DNA of 60,470 bases from the NCBI GenBank assembly GCA_937884975.1, contig CAKZZS010000057.1:1-60470 (forward strand). Reading direction: 5' to 3'. The stretch is from an uncultured Clostridia bacterium (lineage in GTDB: Bacteria > Bacillota > Clostridia > Oscillospirales > Acutalibacteraceae). Positions 41,754 through 50,369 of this stretch are shown here, in pieces. The notes under the pieces are model-generated. The model saw only the letters and a program-made list of their open reading frames with translations, had not been told where the DNA came from and ran no database searches. Position 1 is the stretch's first letter; each line of letters begins with the position of its first letter. The position numbers and the translations under genes are program-made.

Positions 41754-42751
41754 TTCATATTAACCTCAAAGAAGTTTTGAAGTTTATCAAATGGAATAGC
41801 GTTATAATTTCCGCCGTCGTAAATGTCGGTATGTGATGCGTCTTCAATAACAAGAAGCTCTTTGTTGTCGGCATACTTGCTGCCCTTAATCATATTTTCA
41901 TAAGCGTCCTTGCCGAAGTAGAAGGAGTGAGCCTTGTCGCCGTGCAGAATCATAACGGCTGAACGGATTTCGTTTGAATATTTGAGTATAGGCTGATTCA
42001 TAAAGGACTCACAGCCGATAATATTCCAACCGCCGTTGGAATTGAGTGAACGGGAATGATAACCTCTGTCCGTTTTGTAATAATCGTGATAGTCCTTTAC
42101 AAAGAACGGCATATCGTCCGTCACTGTTTCAACAACACCTCCGCCGAGGGTGTATTCGCCTGCGGCATAATCCTTTATGCGCTGTGCGCACATTGCAGCT
42201 TTCTTATTGTATCTTGCTTCCTCACTATCCTCACTGTCAAAATAACCGTTGGCATTGACTCTTGTCATATCGTACATTGTTGCGGCAACCGTTGCCTTAA
42301 TTCTTGTGTCGAGAGCAGCCGCATTTATTGCCATACCGCCCCAACCGCAAATGCCGATAATGCCGATTTTATCCGCGTCAACTCTTTCGTTAAGCGAAAG
42401 GAAATCAACTGCCGCCATAAAATCCTCTGTGTTTATATCGGGCGACGCCATATATCTGGGCGTGCCGCCGCTTTCACCGGTAAAGGACGGATCAAAGGCT
42501 ATTGTGAGGAAGCCTCTTTCCGCCATATTCTGGGCATAAAGGCCGGAGCATTGCTCTTTAACTGCGCCGAAGGGACCGCTGACCGCTATTGCAGGGAGCT
42601 TGCCCTCTTTTCCTTTTGGTACATACATATCGGCAGCAAGAGTAATACCGTAACGGTTGACAAAGGTTACCTTGCTGTGTTCAACCTTATCACTTTTTGG
42701 GAAGGTTTTATCCCACTCTTTCACAAGCTTTAATTCTTCGGTTTTTAACAT
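41750..42751 (-). CDS. Alpha/beta hydrolase (S15/dienelactone-type) with Trp at the nucleophile position
   Basis: The 333-residue protein has the alpha/beta hydrolase order: oxyanion loop IAVSGPFGAVKEQ, elbow IGICGWGGMA, acid loop MILHGDKAHSFY and final ASHTDIYDG with the likely catalytic His. The elbow of close relatives reads GICASGGY; here Trp137 stands where the serine would be, leaving Cys135 as the only nucleophile nearby. I believe a GICGWGG form is common to a subfamily, so it may be real rather than broken. No signal peptide. The ATG at 42751 follows GGAGGT. Substrate unknown. Confidence 0.85.
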   Translation of the reverse strand: MLKTEELKLVKEWDKTFPKSDKVEHSKVTFVNRYGITLAADMYVPKGKEGKLPAIAVSGPFGAVKEQCSGLYAQNMAERGFLTIAFDPSFTGESGGTPRYMASPDINTEDFMAAVDFLSLNERVDADKIGIIGICGWGGMAINAAALDTRIKATVAATMYDMTRVNANGYFDSEDSEEARYNKKAAMCAQRIKDYAAGEYTLGGGVVETVTDDMPFFVKDYHDYYKTDRGYHSRSLNSNGGWNIIGCESFMNQPILKYSNEIRSAVMILHGDKAHSFYFGKDAYENMIKGSKYADNKELLVIEDASHTDIYDGGNYNAIPFDKLQNFFEVNMK

Positions 42752-42801
42752 AACGCTTACCTCCAATAGTATTCTTAATTATATTTTACTGCCTTTTTCT
42801 T

Positions 42802-43335
42802 TTATGTAAACCTGTATGTTCTAATAAACTTATCAAGCTCGGCGCCCTCTTTTGCGTAATTCAAAAGTATTTCGGCGCACGCGTGGCTGTCGCTTCCGGC
42901 GTGGTGATGGTCAAGCGAAATTCCGTAGTAATCGCAAAGGTCATTAAGCCGATGGCGCATATTCGGCAGATGCCGTCTTCCGACCTGCACGGTGCAAAGA
43001 TAGTGCGCGTACGGCTTCCAGTCAATTTCATACGCCTTTAAGCAGCTTTTGAGAACGCTCATATCAAACGGCGCATTATGCGCTGTTAAAATACCCCTGT
43101 TCATAAGAGGTTCGATTTTTTGCCAAAGGTCTTTAAAGTTCGGCGCGTCAATAACCGATTCCTCGCTGATACCCGTAAGCATAGTATTAAAAAAGTCGAA
43201 CGGCGCTTCGGGATTAACAAGCGAGTAAAACTCATCGGTAATTATTCCGTTTTCCACAACGGTAATTCCGATAGCGCTCATTCTGTTGTTTTCTCTGTTC
43301 GGCGTTTCCACGTCAAATACTACATAATTATACAT
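42802..43335 (-). CDS. DnaQ-like 3'-5' exonuclease
   Basis: This 177-residue DEDDh exonuclease has motif I FDVETPN (Asp8, Glu10), motif II LTAHNAPFDMSVL and motif III HHHAGSDSHACAEI with the catalytic His and Asp. It removes 3' nucleotides from DNA or RNA; stand-alone DnaQ proteins in Firmicutes may proofread or degrade small RNAs. No ribosome site precedes the ATG, and a likely promoter ends only six bases before it, so the message may be leaderless. It is separated from neighbours by short gaps on both sides. Confidence 0.9.
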   Translation of the reverse strand: MYNYVVFDVETPNRENNRMSAIGITVVENGIITDEFYSLVNPEAPFDFFNTMLTGISEESVIDAPNFKDLWQKIEPLMNRGILTAHNAPFDMSVLKSCLKAYEIDWKPYAHYLCTVQVGRRHLPNMRHRLNDLCDYYGISLDHHHAGSDSHACAEILLNYAKEGAELDKFIRTYRFT

Positions 43336-43341
43336 ATACTA

Positions 43342-43370
43342 ACTATATCACATATTTTTGCTTTTCGCAA
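43342..43370 (-). promoter_or_regulatory. Promoter of the DnaQ-like gene, predicted leaderless
   Basis: Reading leftwards, TTGCGA (43370-43365) lies 17 bases before TATAGT (43347-43342). Six bases separate the -10 box from the ATG at 43335, so transcription would start at or beside the A of ATG. Confidence 0.5.
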
Positions 43371-43396
43371 TTTAAAGAGAAGAAATACGCTTTTTC

Positions 43397-43990
43397 TTAT
43401 CCCAAGCCGAGCTCTTTAAGCTCAATTGAAACGCTGTCCTCACATGAGCGCATTGCAAGAATTGTTTTTTCAAAAAGAGCGTCAAGCTCCCAACCGAGCA
43501 TTTGCGCGCCTGCTTCAATTACATCCCTTGAACACCCTGCCGCAAATTTTCGGTCTTTATACTTCTTTTTAAGGCTTTTTATCTCTAAATCCTTTGTGCT
43601 TTTTGAAGGACGCATTTTTATTACCGCGCCGATAAGTCCCGTCAATTCATCCGTTGCATAAAGCACCTTTTCCATTTCATGCTCCGGCTTGACATCAACT
43701 GTAAGGTTATATCCGTGAGAGCATACGCCGTGTATAACCTCGTCGCTGACTCCTGCTTGGGACAAAAGCTCGGGAGCCTTTATGCAGTGTTCGTCCGGAA
43801 ACTCTTCAAAATCAACATCGTGCAATAAGCCGACAATGCCCCAGTATTCCCTGTCTTCCGCATAGCCAAGGCTTTCTGCAAACCATTTCATTACTCCTTC
43901 AACCGTAAGTCCGTGATAAATGTGATACGGTTCCTTATTGTATTTTAAAAGAAGCTCCAATGCTTTTTGACGTGATATATTACTGTTCAT
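43397..43990 (-). CDS. HD-domain hydrolase
   Basis: The 197-residue protein has an HD phosphohydrolase core: GLTVEGVMKWFAE, LLHDVDFEEFPDEHC with the HD pair, HGVCSHGYN and a later ATDELTGL. These residues bind one or two metals. HD proteins of this size cleave nucleotides or phosphate esters; the substrate is unknown. The ATG overlaps the end of the aminotransferase-like gene by four bases and has AAAGGAG inside that gene. Translational coupling links the two. Confidence 0.85.
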   Translation of the reverse strand: MNSNISRQKALELLLKYNKEPYHIYHGLTVEGVMKWFAESLGYAEDREYWGIVGLLHDVDFEEFPDEHCIKAPELLSQAGVSDEVIHGVCSHGYNLTVDVKPEHEMEKVLYATDELTGLIGAVIKMRPSKSTKDLEIKSLKKKYKDRKFAAGCSRDVIEAGAQMLGWELDALFEKTILAMRSCEDSVSIELKELGLG

Positions 43991-45138
43991 ATTTTCTCCT
44001 TTATATTTGAAATTGCCTTTTCAAGCGTTGCCTTTGGACAGGCGACATTCATCCTCATAAAGCCGCTTCCGCCCTCGCCGAAGATAAAACCGTTATTCAT
44101 CCAAATTCCGCATTCTTCCAAAAAGAATTTCTCCAACTGCTTATCATCGAATCCCAGCTCACGGCAGTCAAGCCAGACGAGATATGTACCCTCGGGATTT
44201 ACGGGTTTGATTTTTGTTCCTTTAAAGCTTTCCAGAACAAAATCTATATTTTTTCTAAGGTACAATATTGCTTCGTCAAGCCACGCTTCACCGTATTTAT
44301 ACGCCGACTTAAAAGAATTAAAGGACATTATTCCCATTCCGCCTAAACACTCCGTTCGAAGCTCCTGTTCGACGGTATTTCTCAACTCTTCATTGGGAAT
44401 TATCAGGTTCGCACCCTGAATTCCGGCAAGATTAAAGGTCTTTGTAACGGACGTAAGCGCTATTGTATTTTCCTGAATTTCATCAGAAAGAAAAGCCGTA
44501 GGGAAATGCCTTTTGTAAACCAGGTCGGAATGAATTTCATCGGAAATCATTTTGACATTATATTTAAGACAGATTCTCGCGACCTCAATTATTTCTTCTC
44601 TGTCCCACACCCTGCCGACGGGATTGTGGGGAGAACAGAAAAGCATCAGCTTTACGTCATTTTCGGTTATCTTTTTTTCAAGGTCATTATAATCAATGAA
44701 GTATCTGCCGTTAATGTTTTTTAACTCACTTACCGTCAGTTTCCTTTTGTTGTTGACTATGACGTTTGCAAAGGGAAAATACACGGGCTGTAAGATAAGG
44801 ACGGCATCATTTTCTTTTGTCAGCGAACGTAAAGCTGCCGATATTCCCGACATAACACCCTCACAGGGCGTTATCCATTCCCTTTTAATATTAAAGCCAA
44901 AACGCTTTTTGTTCCATTCAATAAGCAAATCAAAATATTCTTCGTCAATATCCGTATAGCCGAATATTCCCGACTTTGCAGTTTCGCAGAGTGAATTTAT
45001 TATTTCCGGAGCGGTCCTGAAATCCATATCGGCAACCCACATCGGAATAAGTCTTTTGTCGGGATAACGCGGATGCGCCATATATTTTACGGAATTCGTA
45101 CCTCTTCTGTCATAAACTGTGTCAAAATCATATCTCAT
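43987..45138 (-). CDS. PatB/MalY-type pyridoxal phosphate-dependent C-S lyase
   Basis: The 383-residue fold-type I enzyme has the PatB opening PMWVADMDFRTAPEI, the PLP Asp in MISDEIHSDLV (Asp200), the PLP Lys233 in TSVTKTFNLAG, and a C-terminal FMRMNVACP with the substrate Arg. PatB/MalY enzymes split cystathionine or cysteine conjugates (beta-elimination) to thiol, pyruvate and ammonia. It heads the operon with the HD protein. AAAGGG lies nine bases before the ATG. An aminotransferase activity cannot be excluded. Confidence 0.92.
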   Translation of the reverse strand: MRYDFDTVYDRRGTNSVKYMAHPRYPDKRLIPMWVADMDFRTAPEIINSLCETAKSGIFGYTDIDEEYFDLLIEWNKKRFGFNIKREWITPCEGVMSGISAALRSLTKENDAVLILQPVYFPFANVIVNNKRKLTVSELKNINGRYFIDYNDLEKKITENDVKLMLFCSPHNPVGRVWDREEIIEVARICLKYNVKMISDEIHSDLVYKRHFPTAFLSDEIQENTIALTSVTKTFNLAGIQGANLIIPNEELRNTVEQELRTECLGGMGIMSFNSFKSAYKYGEAWLDEAILYLRKNIDFVLESFKGTKIKPVNPEGTYLVWLDCRELGFDDKQLEKFFLEECGIWMNNGFIFGEGGSGFMRMNVACPKATLEKAISNIKEKI

Positions 45139-45166
45139 AAGTCAAGCCCTTTACTGATAGCAAATT

Positions 45167-45185
45167 ACCTACTTAACAAGTAGGT
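45167..45185. promoter_or_regulatory. Palindrome upstream of the C-S lyase gene
   Basis: ACCTACTT-AAC-AAGTAGGT is a perfect 8+8 inverted repeat, 29 bases before the start codon. Such sites are typical operators of MarR or HxlR-type repressors; no such regulator is nearby. Confidence 0.5.
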
Positions 45186-45325
45186 TGTTCTGTTGTTTAG
45201 TAATATACCACTGCAATTAAAAAAAGTCAACGATAGACGCCAAAATAAATTTTACTGCTTGGTGTTTCTTTAAAAAGCATTAAAAACAGGTAAAAGCCCT
45301 ATTCCATATTCTGATTAAAGCCAAG

Positions 45326-45354
45326 CAGGCAGGGATATTTCACTTCCCTGCCTG
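45326..45354 (-). terminator. Terminator of the M29 aminopeptidase gene (AGGCAGGGA type)
   Basis: CAGGCAGGGA pairs with TCCCTGCCTG. It shares its stem core with the hairpin at 37591-37620. The T run is weak on the minus strand. Confidence 0.65.
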
Positions 45355-45369
45355 TTTTATTATTCATTT

Positions 45370-46593
45370 TTAAAACGCCCATTTTCCCTTGCGGAAAATC
45401 GGTACGGTTTTTCCGTCACGGGTTACGGCGTCAATGTCAAGTCCGTCGTAGCCTATCATAAAGTCAACGTGAATCATTGAGTCGTTAATACCCTTTTCCC
45501 GACACTCCTCAAGAGTATACTTTTCAAAATCCTTTATCGTATCCGCAAAACCCATACCGAGCGCAAGGTGACAGGCGGCGTTTTCGTCAAACAGCGTTTC
45601 GTAGAAAAGCAGTCCGCTTTCGGAAATCGGTGAATTTACAGGAACGAGAGCGCATTCGCCGAGGTAAGAAGCTCCCTCATCCATCGAAATCATCTGTTTG
45701 AGAAGCCCCTCATTCTTTTCGGCGTGAACCTCAACAGCCTTGCCGTTTTCAAAGCGGACGGAGAAATTTTCAATTAACTGTCCCTGATATGAAAGCGGCT
45801 TTGTTGCGTAAACAATACCCTCTGCAACACCCCTCTTGGGAGAAATAAAGCATTCCTCGGTCGGAATATTCGGATTAAAGAAAATGCCCTTAAGAGACGT
45901 ATCTCCGCCGCCCTTGAATTCGGCGTCCTCTATCATTCCGACAGTAAAATCGGTACCGTTGTCGCCCTTATAAACGAGCTTGTCAATGCCAAGACCGTTA
46001 AGATATGCACATCGGTCGTGCAGGTCCTTATTATGAGCCTCCCACGCGGCAATGGGGTCTTCGTCAACGCGCGAGGTAAAGAGAATTGCCTCCCACAGCT
46101 TTTCCATAGCCCTTCCCTTCGGAAGCTCCGGGAACAGCTTTTTTGCCCATTTTTCTCCGGGAACGGCGGCAATGCACCACTGGTATTTATTTTCCATTTT
46201 ATCACGGTAAGGCTTAACTATCGGATAGCGTTTCTGCATAGCCTTCGCCATTTTTTCCTGATTTATGCCCTTTAATCCGTCAGGGTCCTCGGACACAAGG
46301 TAAATGCGGCACGGGAGAACGTCAACATAGTGCTGGAAACGCTCCTGTTCCCACTTTTCAACCTTGCCGAGAGTTGTAATATTACGGTAGCGGTAGTGAA
46401 TTTTCGTAAGCGGCTGATAATCCCAGTCGACAATAACCTTTCCTGCGCCTGCCCTATAGCACTCCTCAACAAGTATTTTTACAAACTCGGGCTGGTCAAG
46501 GTCGCACTGAATAATGACCTCCTGCTTTTTCTGAATATTAACGCCGACCCGTGCGATAAGACGCGCATATTTTCTTAAAACTGTTTTTTTCAT
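45370..46593 (-). CDS. M29-family metallo-aminopeptidase
   Basis: The 407-residue protein opens with a LIARVGVNIQKKQEVIIQCD segment that is diagnostic of peptidase family M29 (AmpS/PepS/aminopeptidase T). It continues with an EDPDG motif, PTEECFISPKRGVAEG (with metal-binding Glu residues), LGECALVP and a GGT/HxALG-type zone near LFDENAACHLALGMG. These enzymes remove N-terminal residues from small peptides with two metal ions, in the cytoplasm. It has its own promoter and terminator and is not linked to the sugar-acid operon upstream. Confidence 0.93.
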   Translation of the reverse strand: MKKTVLRKYARLIARVGVNIQKKQEVIIQCDLDQPEFVKILVEECYRAGAGKVIVDWDYQPLTKIHYRYRNITTLGKVEKWEQERFQHYVDVLPCRIYLVSEDPDGLKGINQEKMAKAMQKRYPIVKPYRDKMENKYQWCIAAVPGEKWAKKLFPELPKGRAMEKLWEAILFTSRVDEDPIAAWEAHNKDLHDRCAYLNGLGIDKLVYKGDNGTDFTVGMIEDAEFKGGGDTSLKGIFFNPNIPTEECFISPKRGVAEGIVYATKPLSYQGQLIENFSVRFENGKAVEVHAEKNEGLLKQMISMDEGASYLGECALVPVNSPISESGLLFYETLFDENAACHLALGMGFADTIKDFEKYTLEECREKGINDSMIHVDFMIGYDGLDIDAVTRDGKTVPIFRKGKWAF

Positions 46594-46636
46594 AATGTCC
46601 TCCTATACAGTTCTTTGAATTTGAAATACATTTAAT

Positions 46637-46665
46637 ATTCTATCATAAAAAGAAACCAAAGGCAA
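46637..46665 (-). promoter_or_regulatory. Promoter of the M29 aminopeptidase
   Basis: Reading leftwards, TTGCCT (46665-46660) lies 17 bases before TAGAAT (46642-46637), about 43 bases before the start codon. Confidence 0.55.
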
Positions 46666-46714
46666 CGGGGCTTTACTCGTCATACACCTTTGTTCCGACT
46701 TTTAAAACACAAAA

Positions 46715-46770
46715 ACCCTCTCTTTTAAGGGCGAAACTGATAAAGAGATTCAAGCCGTAAAAGAAAGGGT
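46715..46770 (-). terminator. Terminator-like hairpin of the sugar-acid operon
   Basis: On the minus strand ACCCTTTCTTTTA pairs with TAAAAGAGAGGGT (one G-T) across a 30-base loop, followed by TTTTT. Confidence 0.6.
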
Positions 46771-46794
46771 AAATTTTATTTTGTATGCTTTTAG

Positions 46795-48075
46795 TTATTC
46801 TTCAAATTTTTCACGGTTTATCCAGAGCCCGAGCGCAGGATTGGGAATAAAATAAATCTCTTCGCCGTCAACCTCGTTAAAACCGTACTGAAGCTTATGC
46901 GGATTATATTTTTTTGCCGTTTCGTCATAGTCAGCCGCATTAAAGCCGACTGCCGTAATTTCTTCTTTGGTTATATTCTTAACGGCATAAGTAATTGTAA
47001 ATCTTCCGTCGGACGAGCCGTGAATAAGATGCGCCGCCGCACCCATATTTTCGCGCAAATCGGCGTTTTCGGGCTTTCTGAACTGTTCAAGAGTGTGCAG
47101 ACGTCCTTTATAACCGTATTTTCTAATCAGCTCGTCAACCTTATCATCCTCGCCGAAACGCTCAACGCCGGGGGCAAGGATAATAAGCTCTCCTCCGTCC
47201 GCCATAGCCATTCTTGTACGGTAGACCGCCTTATTGCCGAGCCATGTGCTCTGAAATTCATCGGGGTCAAGATACACTACGCATTTTTTCAAGCCGCTCT
47301 CAACAAAGTCGATATTTTTCTGTTGAGCTAATTTTACGGCGTTTGTCAGGCATTCTCTGCCCTCTCCGATAAACAGTCCGTGCATACGCGTCTTCCCTTC
47401 GGGAGCGGTCGTAACCGTAAGGACAAACATAATCGGTCTGCCTTTGAGAAAATGCTCCATACCGTAGTCAAACATCTTACGGACTGGAGTGTGGTCCTTA
47501 CCCATCATACGCTCCATTCCGTAAACCGCGCCGACCATATGGGATTTATTTATCATTTCACTGCCGCCGACTCCGACAAAGAGATTTTTTGAATGATTTG
47601 CCATTCCGATAACCTCATGCGGCACAACCTGACCAGGAGAGATTATAAGGTCATAGCTTTCGTCCATTACCAGTCGGTTGACCTCGGCAGCAACAGGCTC
47701 GTCCCAAAGTCCTTCGGTAATTTCGGAAAGATAGCTTGCAGGAATTTCACCGAGCTTTACAACGTCCGTGCGCCATCTGTGGACAAGCATCCGCTCATAA
47801 GGAACATCCCCGAACATAGAGTTCCATTGAGGCTCGGTCATCGGAACATGGGTCCCTAAAGCAGGAAGAATATCGACCTGAACTCCCCTTTCGGTAAGAG
47901 CGTGGTAATAAACATTCGTAATAAAGCCTGCGCCCGAATGAAAACGGGTGAAATCAGGCGGAAGAATTAGAACCTTTTTTAAAGAGCGCCCTTCAAGAGA
48001 GGAAAGAAGCGCTTTTGTTATTTCTTCTCGTGTTAAGCCTGTATCCGTTTCGGAAACAAGAAAGATATCTTTCAT
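46795..48075 (-). CDS. LarA-like nickel-pincer-dependent racemase/epimerase
   Basis: The 426-residue protein belongs to the LarA/DUF2088 superfamily: PPDFTRFHSGAG (Asp41, Arg44, as in the substrate motif DxTR), GTHVPM (His76), SPGQVVPHEVIG (His153) and GGSEMINKSHMVG (Lys177, His179). Lys177 is a plausible counterpart of the lysine that holds the NPN cofactor in lactate racemase, though the motif context differs. The cofactor pathway larE-larB-larC is 8.5 kb away. Gene order after a sugar kinase and gnd suggests a sugar-acid substrate, such as gluconate or mannonate (compare GntE), rather than lactate. The ATG at 48075 follows GGGAGAG. Confidence 0.85.
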   Translation of the reverse strand: MKDIFLVSETDTGLTREEITKALLSSLEGRSLKKVLILPPDFTRFHSGAGFITNVYYHALTERGVQVDILPALGTHVPMTEPQWNSMFGDVPYERMLVHRWRTDVVKLGEIPASYLSEITEGLWDEPVAAEVNRLVMDESYDLIISPGQVVPHEVIGMANHSKNLFVGVGGSEMINKSHMVGAVYGMERMMGKDHTPVRKMFDYGMEHFLKGRPIMFVLTVTTAPEGKTRMHGLFIGEGRECLTNAVKLAQQKNIDFVESGLKKCVVYLDPDEFQSTWLGNKAVYRTRMAMADGGELIILAPGVERFGEDDKVDELIRKYGYKGRLHTLEQFRKPENADLRENMGAAAHLIHGSSDGRFTITYAVKNITKEEITAVGFNAADYDETAKKYNPHKLQYGFNEVDGEEIYFIPNPALGLWINREKFEE

Positions 48076-48911
48076 TTTTTTCTCTCCCAAAGAAAATGTT
48101 TTAATGCGTGCGCAACTCCGCTGTTGTCGCACCCGTCGGTGATATAATCCGCCGACCCTTTAACCTCACTGTCGGAATTACCCATTGCGACGCCGATTCC
48201 GGCTGACTTAAGCATTGTTATATCGTTCGTATCGTCGCCGAACGCCATGGTGCTTTCCATAGGTATCTTGAGATATTCAGCCAGCTTTTCGAGCGCGTAG
48301 CCTTTGGTGGCTTGACGGCTGTTGATTTCAATATTATTTACAATTGAGGTCGTAAAGACGAGGTCGGGAAATTCTTCGGGCAGCTTTTTTAGCATTTCCG
48401 AACGCAGCTCCATATCCCGAAAGAACACCTGAATCTTCTGGACGCCCTCGGAGCGTTCTTTAAGGTACGCCTTAAGCTCGGGTACGGGAGTGCGAAGGTT
48501 GAGTATCATTTCAAGAGAGTGGTTATTTGCGGCATATTTGTTCGCTTTATCGTAAAGTGACTGCGTCATCCAGCCCCAACCGTTCTGATAGCAGTCGTAA
48601 ATCACGTCAAGAGCGTCAAGCCGCTCCATAACGGAAACAGCCTGTTCACAGGGTATTTCGGAACCGCAAACGGTTTTATCTTCTAAAACATCGTACACCT
48701 GGGCGCCATTGACGGAAATAACGTAATGAACATAGGGAAGCTCCCTTATAACAGACGGCATTCCCCTATAGAAGCGGCCTGTGGCAGGGACGATTTCAAC
48801 ACCCTCTTCTGCCGCTTTTAAGAGCGAAGCGCTGTTCTCTTCGGACAGTTGTTTGTCGGAATTAAGCAATGTACCGTCAAGGTCCAGGGCAATAAGTCTG
48901 ATATTATGCAT
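48072..48911 (-). CDS. Cof-type HAD hydrolase
   Basis: This 280-residue soluble phosphatase has motifs ALDLDGTLLNSD (residues 8-19), VPATGRFY (about 41-48), a late conserved Lys and FGDDTNDITMLKSAG. The C2B cap of the Cof/YidA group lies between motifs II and III. Cof-type enzymes remove phosphate from sugar phosphates or coenzymes. It overlaps gnd by eight bases (ATGCATAA) and the LarA-like gene by four. That arrangement implies a dedicated role in this operon, possibly clearing a toxic sugar phosphate or releasing a sugar acid. Confidence 0.88.
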   Translation of the reverse strand: MHNIRLIALDLDGTLLNSDKQLSEENSASLLKAAEEGVEIVPATGRFYRGMPSVIRELPYVHYVISVNGAQVYDVLEDKTVCGSEIPCEQAVSVMERLDALDVIYDCYQNGWGWMTQSLYDKANKYAANNHSLEMILNLRTPVPELKAYLKERSEGVQKIQVFFRDMELRSEMLKKLPEEFPDLVFTTSIVNNIEINSRQATKGYALEKLAEYLKIPMESTMAFGDDTNDITMLKSAGIGVAMGNSDSEVKGSADYITDGCDNSGVAHALKHFLWERKK

Positions 48912-50355
48912 TGTACTGTGAAGCCGCTGTGTCGCCGCCGTGACCCGTCCAGTTTGTGTGGAAGAACTGACCTCTCGGAGCGTCGGTTCTTTCATAGGTA
49001 TGAGCGCCGAAATAGTCGCGCTGCGCCTGAAGAAGATTTGCAGGCAAACGCTCGGTAGTATATCCGTCAAAATAGCTCAAAGCAGATGTCATTGCAGGAG
49101 CAGGAACGCCGTACTGCAAGGCGGCAGAGGCAACCTTGCGCCATGAGGGAACAAGCTTTTCAATTGTATCCTTGAAATACGGGTCAAGAATCAGGTTTTT
49201 AAGCTCGGGGTTTTTGTCATACGCTTCCTTGATTTTGCCGAGAAAAACAGAACGGATAATGCAGCCGCCGCGCCACATAAGCGCTATTCCGCCGTAGTTA
49301 AGGTTCCAGCCGTAGTGTTCAGCCGCAGTGCGCATAAGCGTATAGCCCTGGGCATAGGAAATAATTTTGGAAGCAAAAAGCGCCTGTCTTATCGCTTCAA
49401 CCATTTCTTTCTTATCGCCCTCAAATGCAGGAATCTTTCTGTCAAAGACCTTGCTTGCTTCGACGCGTTCTTCCTTCATTGCCGAAAGACATCTTGCAAA
49501 TACCGCTTCACCGATAAGCGTAAGCGGAACACCCTCGTCGAGCGCCGCTATGCCCGTCCATTTTCCGGTACCCTTCTGTCCGGCAGTGTCAAGGATTTTT
49601 TCAGCCAGAGGCGAGCCGTCCTCATCCTTAAAAGCAAGAATATCACGGGAAATTTCTATAAGATAACTGTCAAGCTCGGTTTCGTTCCACTGCTTGAAGG
49701 TTTCATACATTTCCTCATAGCTCATACCCAAAAGGTCGCGCATAAGCTGATACGCTTCGCAAATAAGCTGCATATCGCCGTACTCGATTCCGTTATGAAC
49801 CATCTTAACGAAATGGCCTGCGCCGTTTTCGCCTACCCAGTCACAGCAGGGTTCGCCGTTATCAACCTTTGCGCAGATAGCCTGCAGAATCGGTTTAACG
49901 TACTGCCAAGCCTCGGGAGAGCCGCCGGGCATCATACTCGGGCCGTTGAGCGCACCCTCTTCGCCGCCGGATACGCCCGTACCGATATAGAGCTTTCCCT
50001 TTGATTCAACATATTCCGTTCTGCGGATAGTGTCGGGGAAATGAGAGTTACCGCCGTCAATTATTATGTCGCCGTCCTCGAGAAGAGGAAGAAGCTGATC
50101 AATAAGCGTATCTACCGCGGAGCCTGCCTTAACCATCATAAAGACCTTGCGCGGCTTCTCAAGATTAGCTACAAGCTCTTCAAGGCTGTGGCAACCGATA
50201 ATATTTTTTCCGCTTGCGCGGCCGTTTATAAAGTTGTCAACCTTGGAAACAGTGCGGTTATAGACCGCAACCGTGAAGCCCTTTGACTCCATATTCATAA
50301 CAAGGTTTTCGCCCATAACGGCGAGTCCGATTAAACCGATATCTGCTTTTTTCAT
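48904..50355 (-). CDS. gnd: 6-phosphogluconate dehydrogenase (decarboxylating)
   Basis: The 483-residue enzyme begins with the nucleotide-binding motif IGLIGLAVMGENLVMNM. It carries the GGNSHFPDT motif, the catalytic segment FVKMVHNGIEYGDMQLICE, and a normal C-terminal end (a DYFGAHTYERTD segment of the dimer tail). It oxidises 6-phosphogluconate to ribulose 5-phosphate and CO2. NADP versus NAD preference depends on NRT at 33-35 (Arg favours NADP). It is the second gene of the pfkB-gnd-HAD-larA-like operon, so here it probably serves catabolism of a sugar acid. Confidence 0.96.
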   Translation of the reverse strand: MKKADIGLIGLAVMGENLVMNMESKGFTVAVYNRTVSKVDNFINGRASGKNIIGCHSLEELVANLEKPRKVFMMVKAGSAVDTLIDQLLPLLEDGDIIIDGGNSHFPDTIRRTEYVESKGKLYIGTGVSGGEEGALNGPSMMPGGSPEAWQYVKPILQAICAKVDNGEPCCDWVGENGAGHFVKMVHNGIEYGDMQLICEAYQLMRDLLGMSYEEMYETFKQWNETELDSYLIEISRDILAFKDEDGSPLAEKILDTAGQKGTGKWTGIAALDEGVPLTLIGEAVFARCLSAMKEERVEASKVFDRKIPAFEGDKKEMVEAIRQALFASKIISYAQGYTLMRTAAEHYGWNLNYGGIALMWRGGCIIRSVFLGKIKEAYDKNPELKNLILDPYFKDTIEKLVPSWRKVASAALQYGVPAPAMTSALSYFDGYTTERLPANLLQAQRDYFGAHTYERTDAPRGQFFHTNWTGHGGDTAASQYNA

Positions 50356-50369
50356 TTTAATTTTCTCCT

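Noticed and set aside
42056..42733. 225-codon plus-strand frame opposite the alpha/beta hydrolase
   Set aside because: Antisense shadow with no ribosome site and odd composition.
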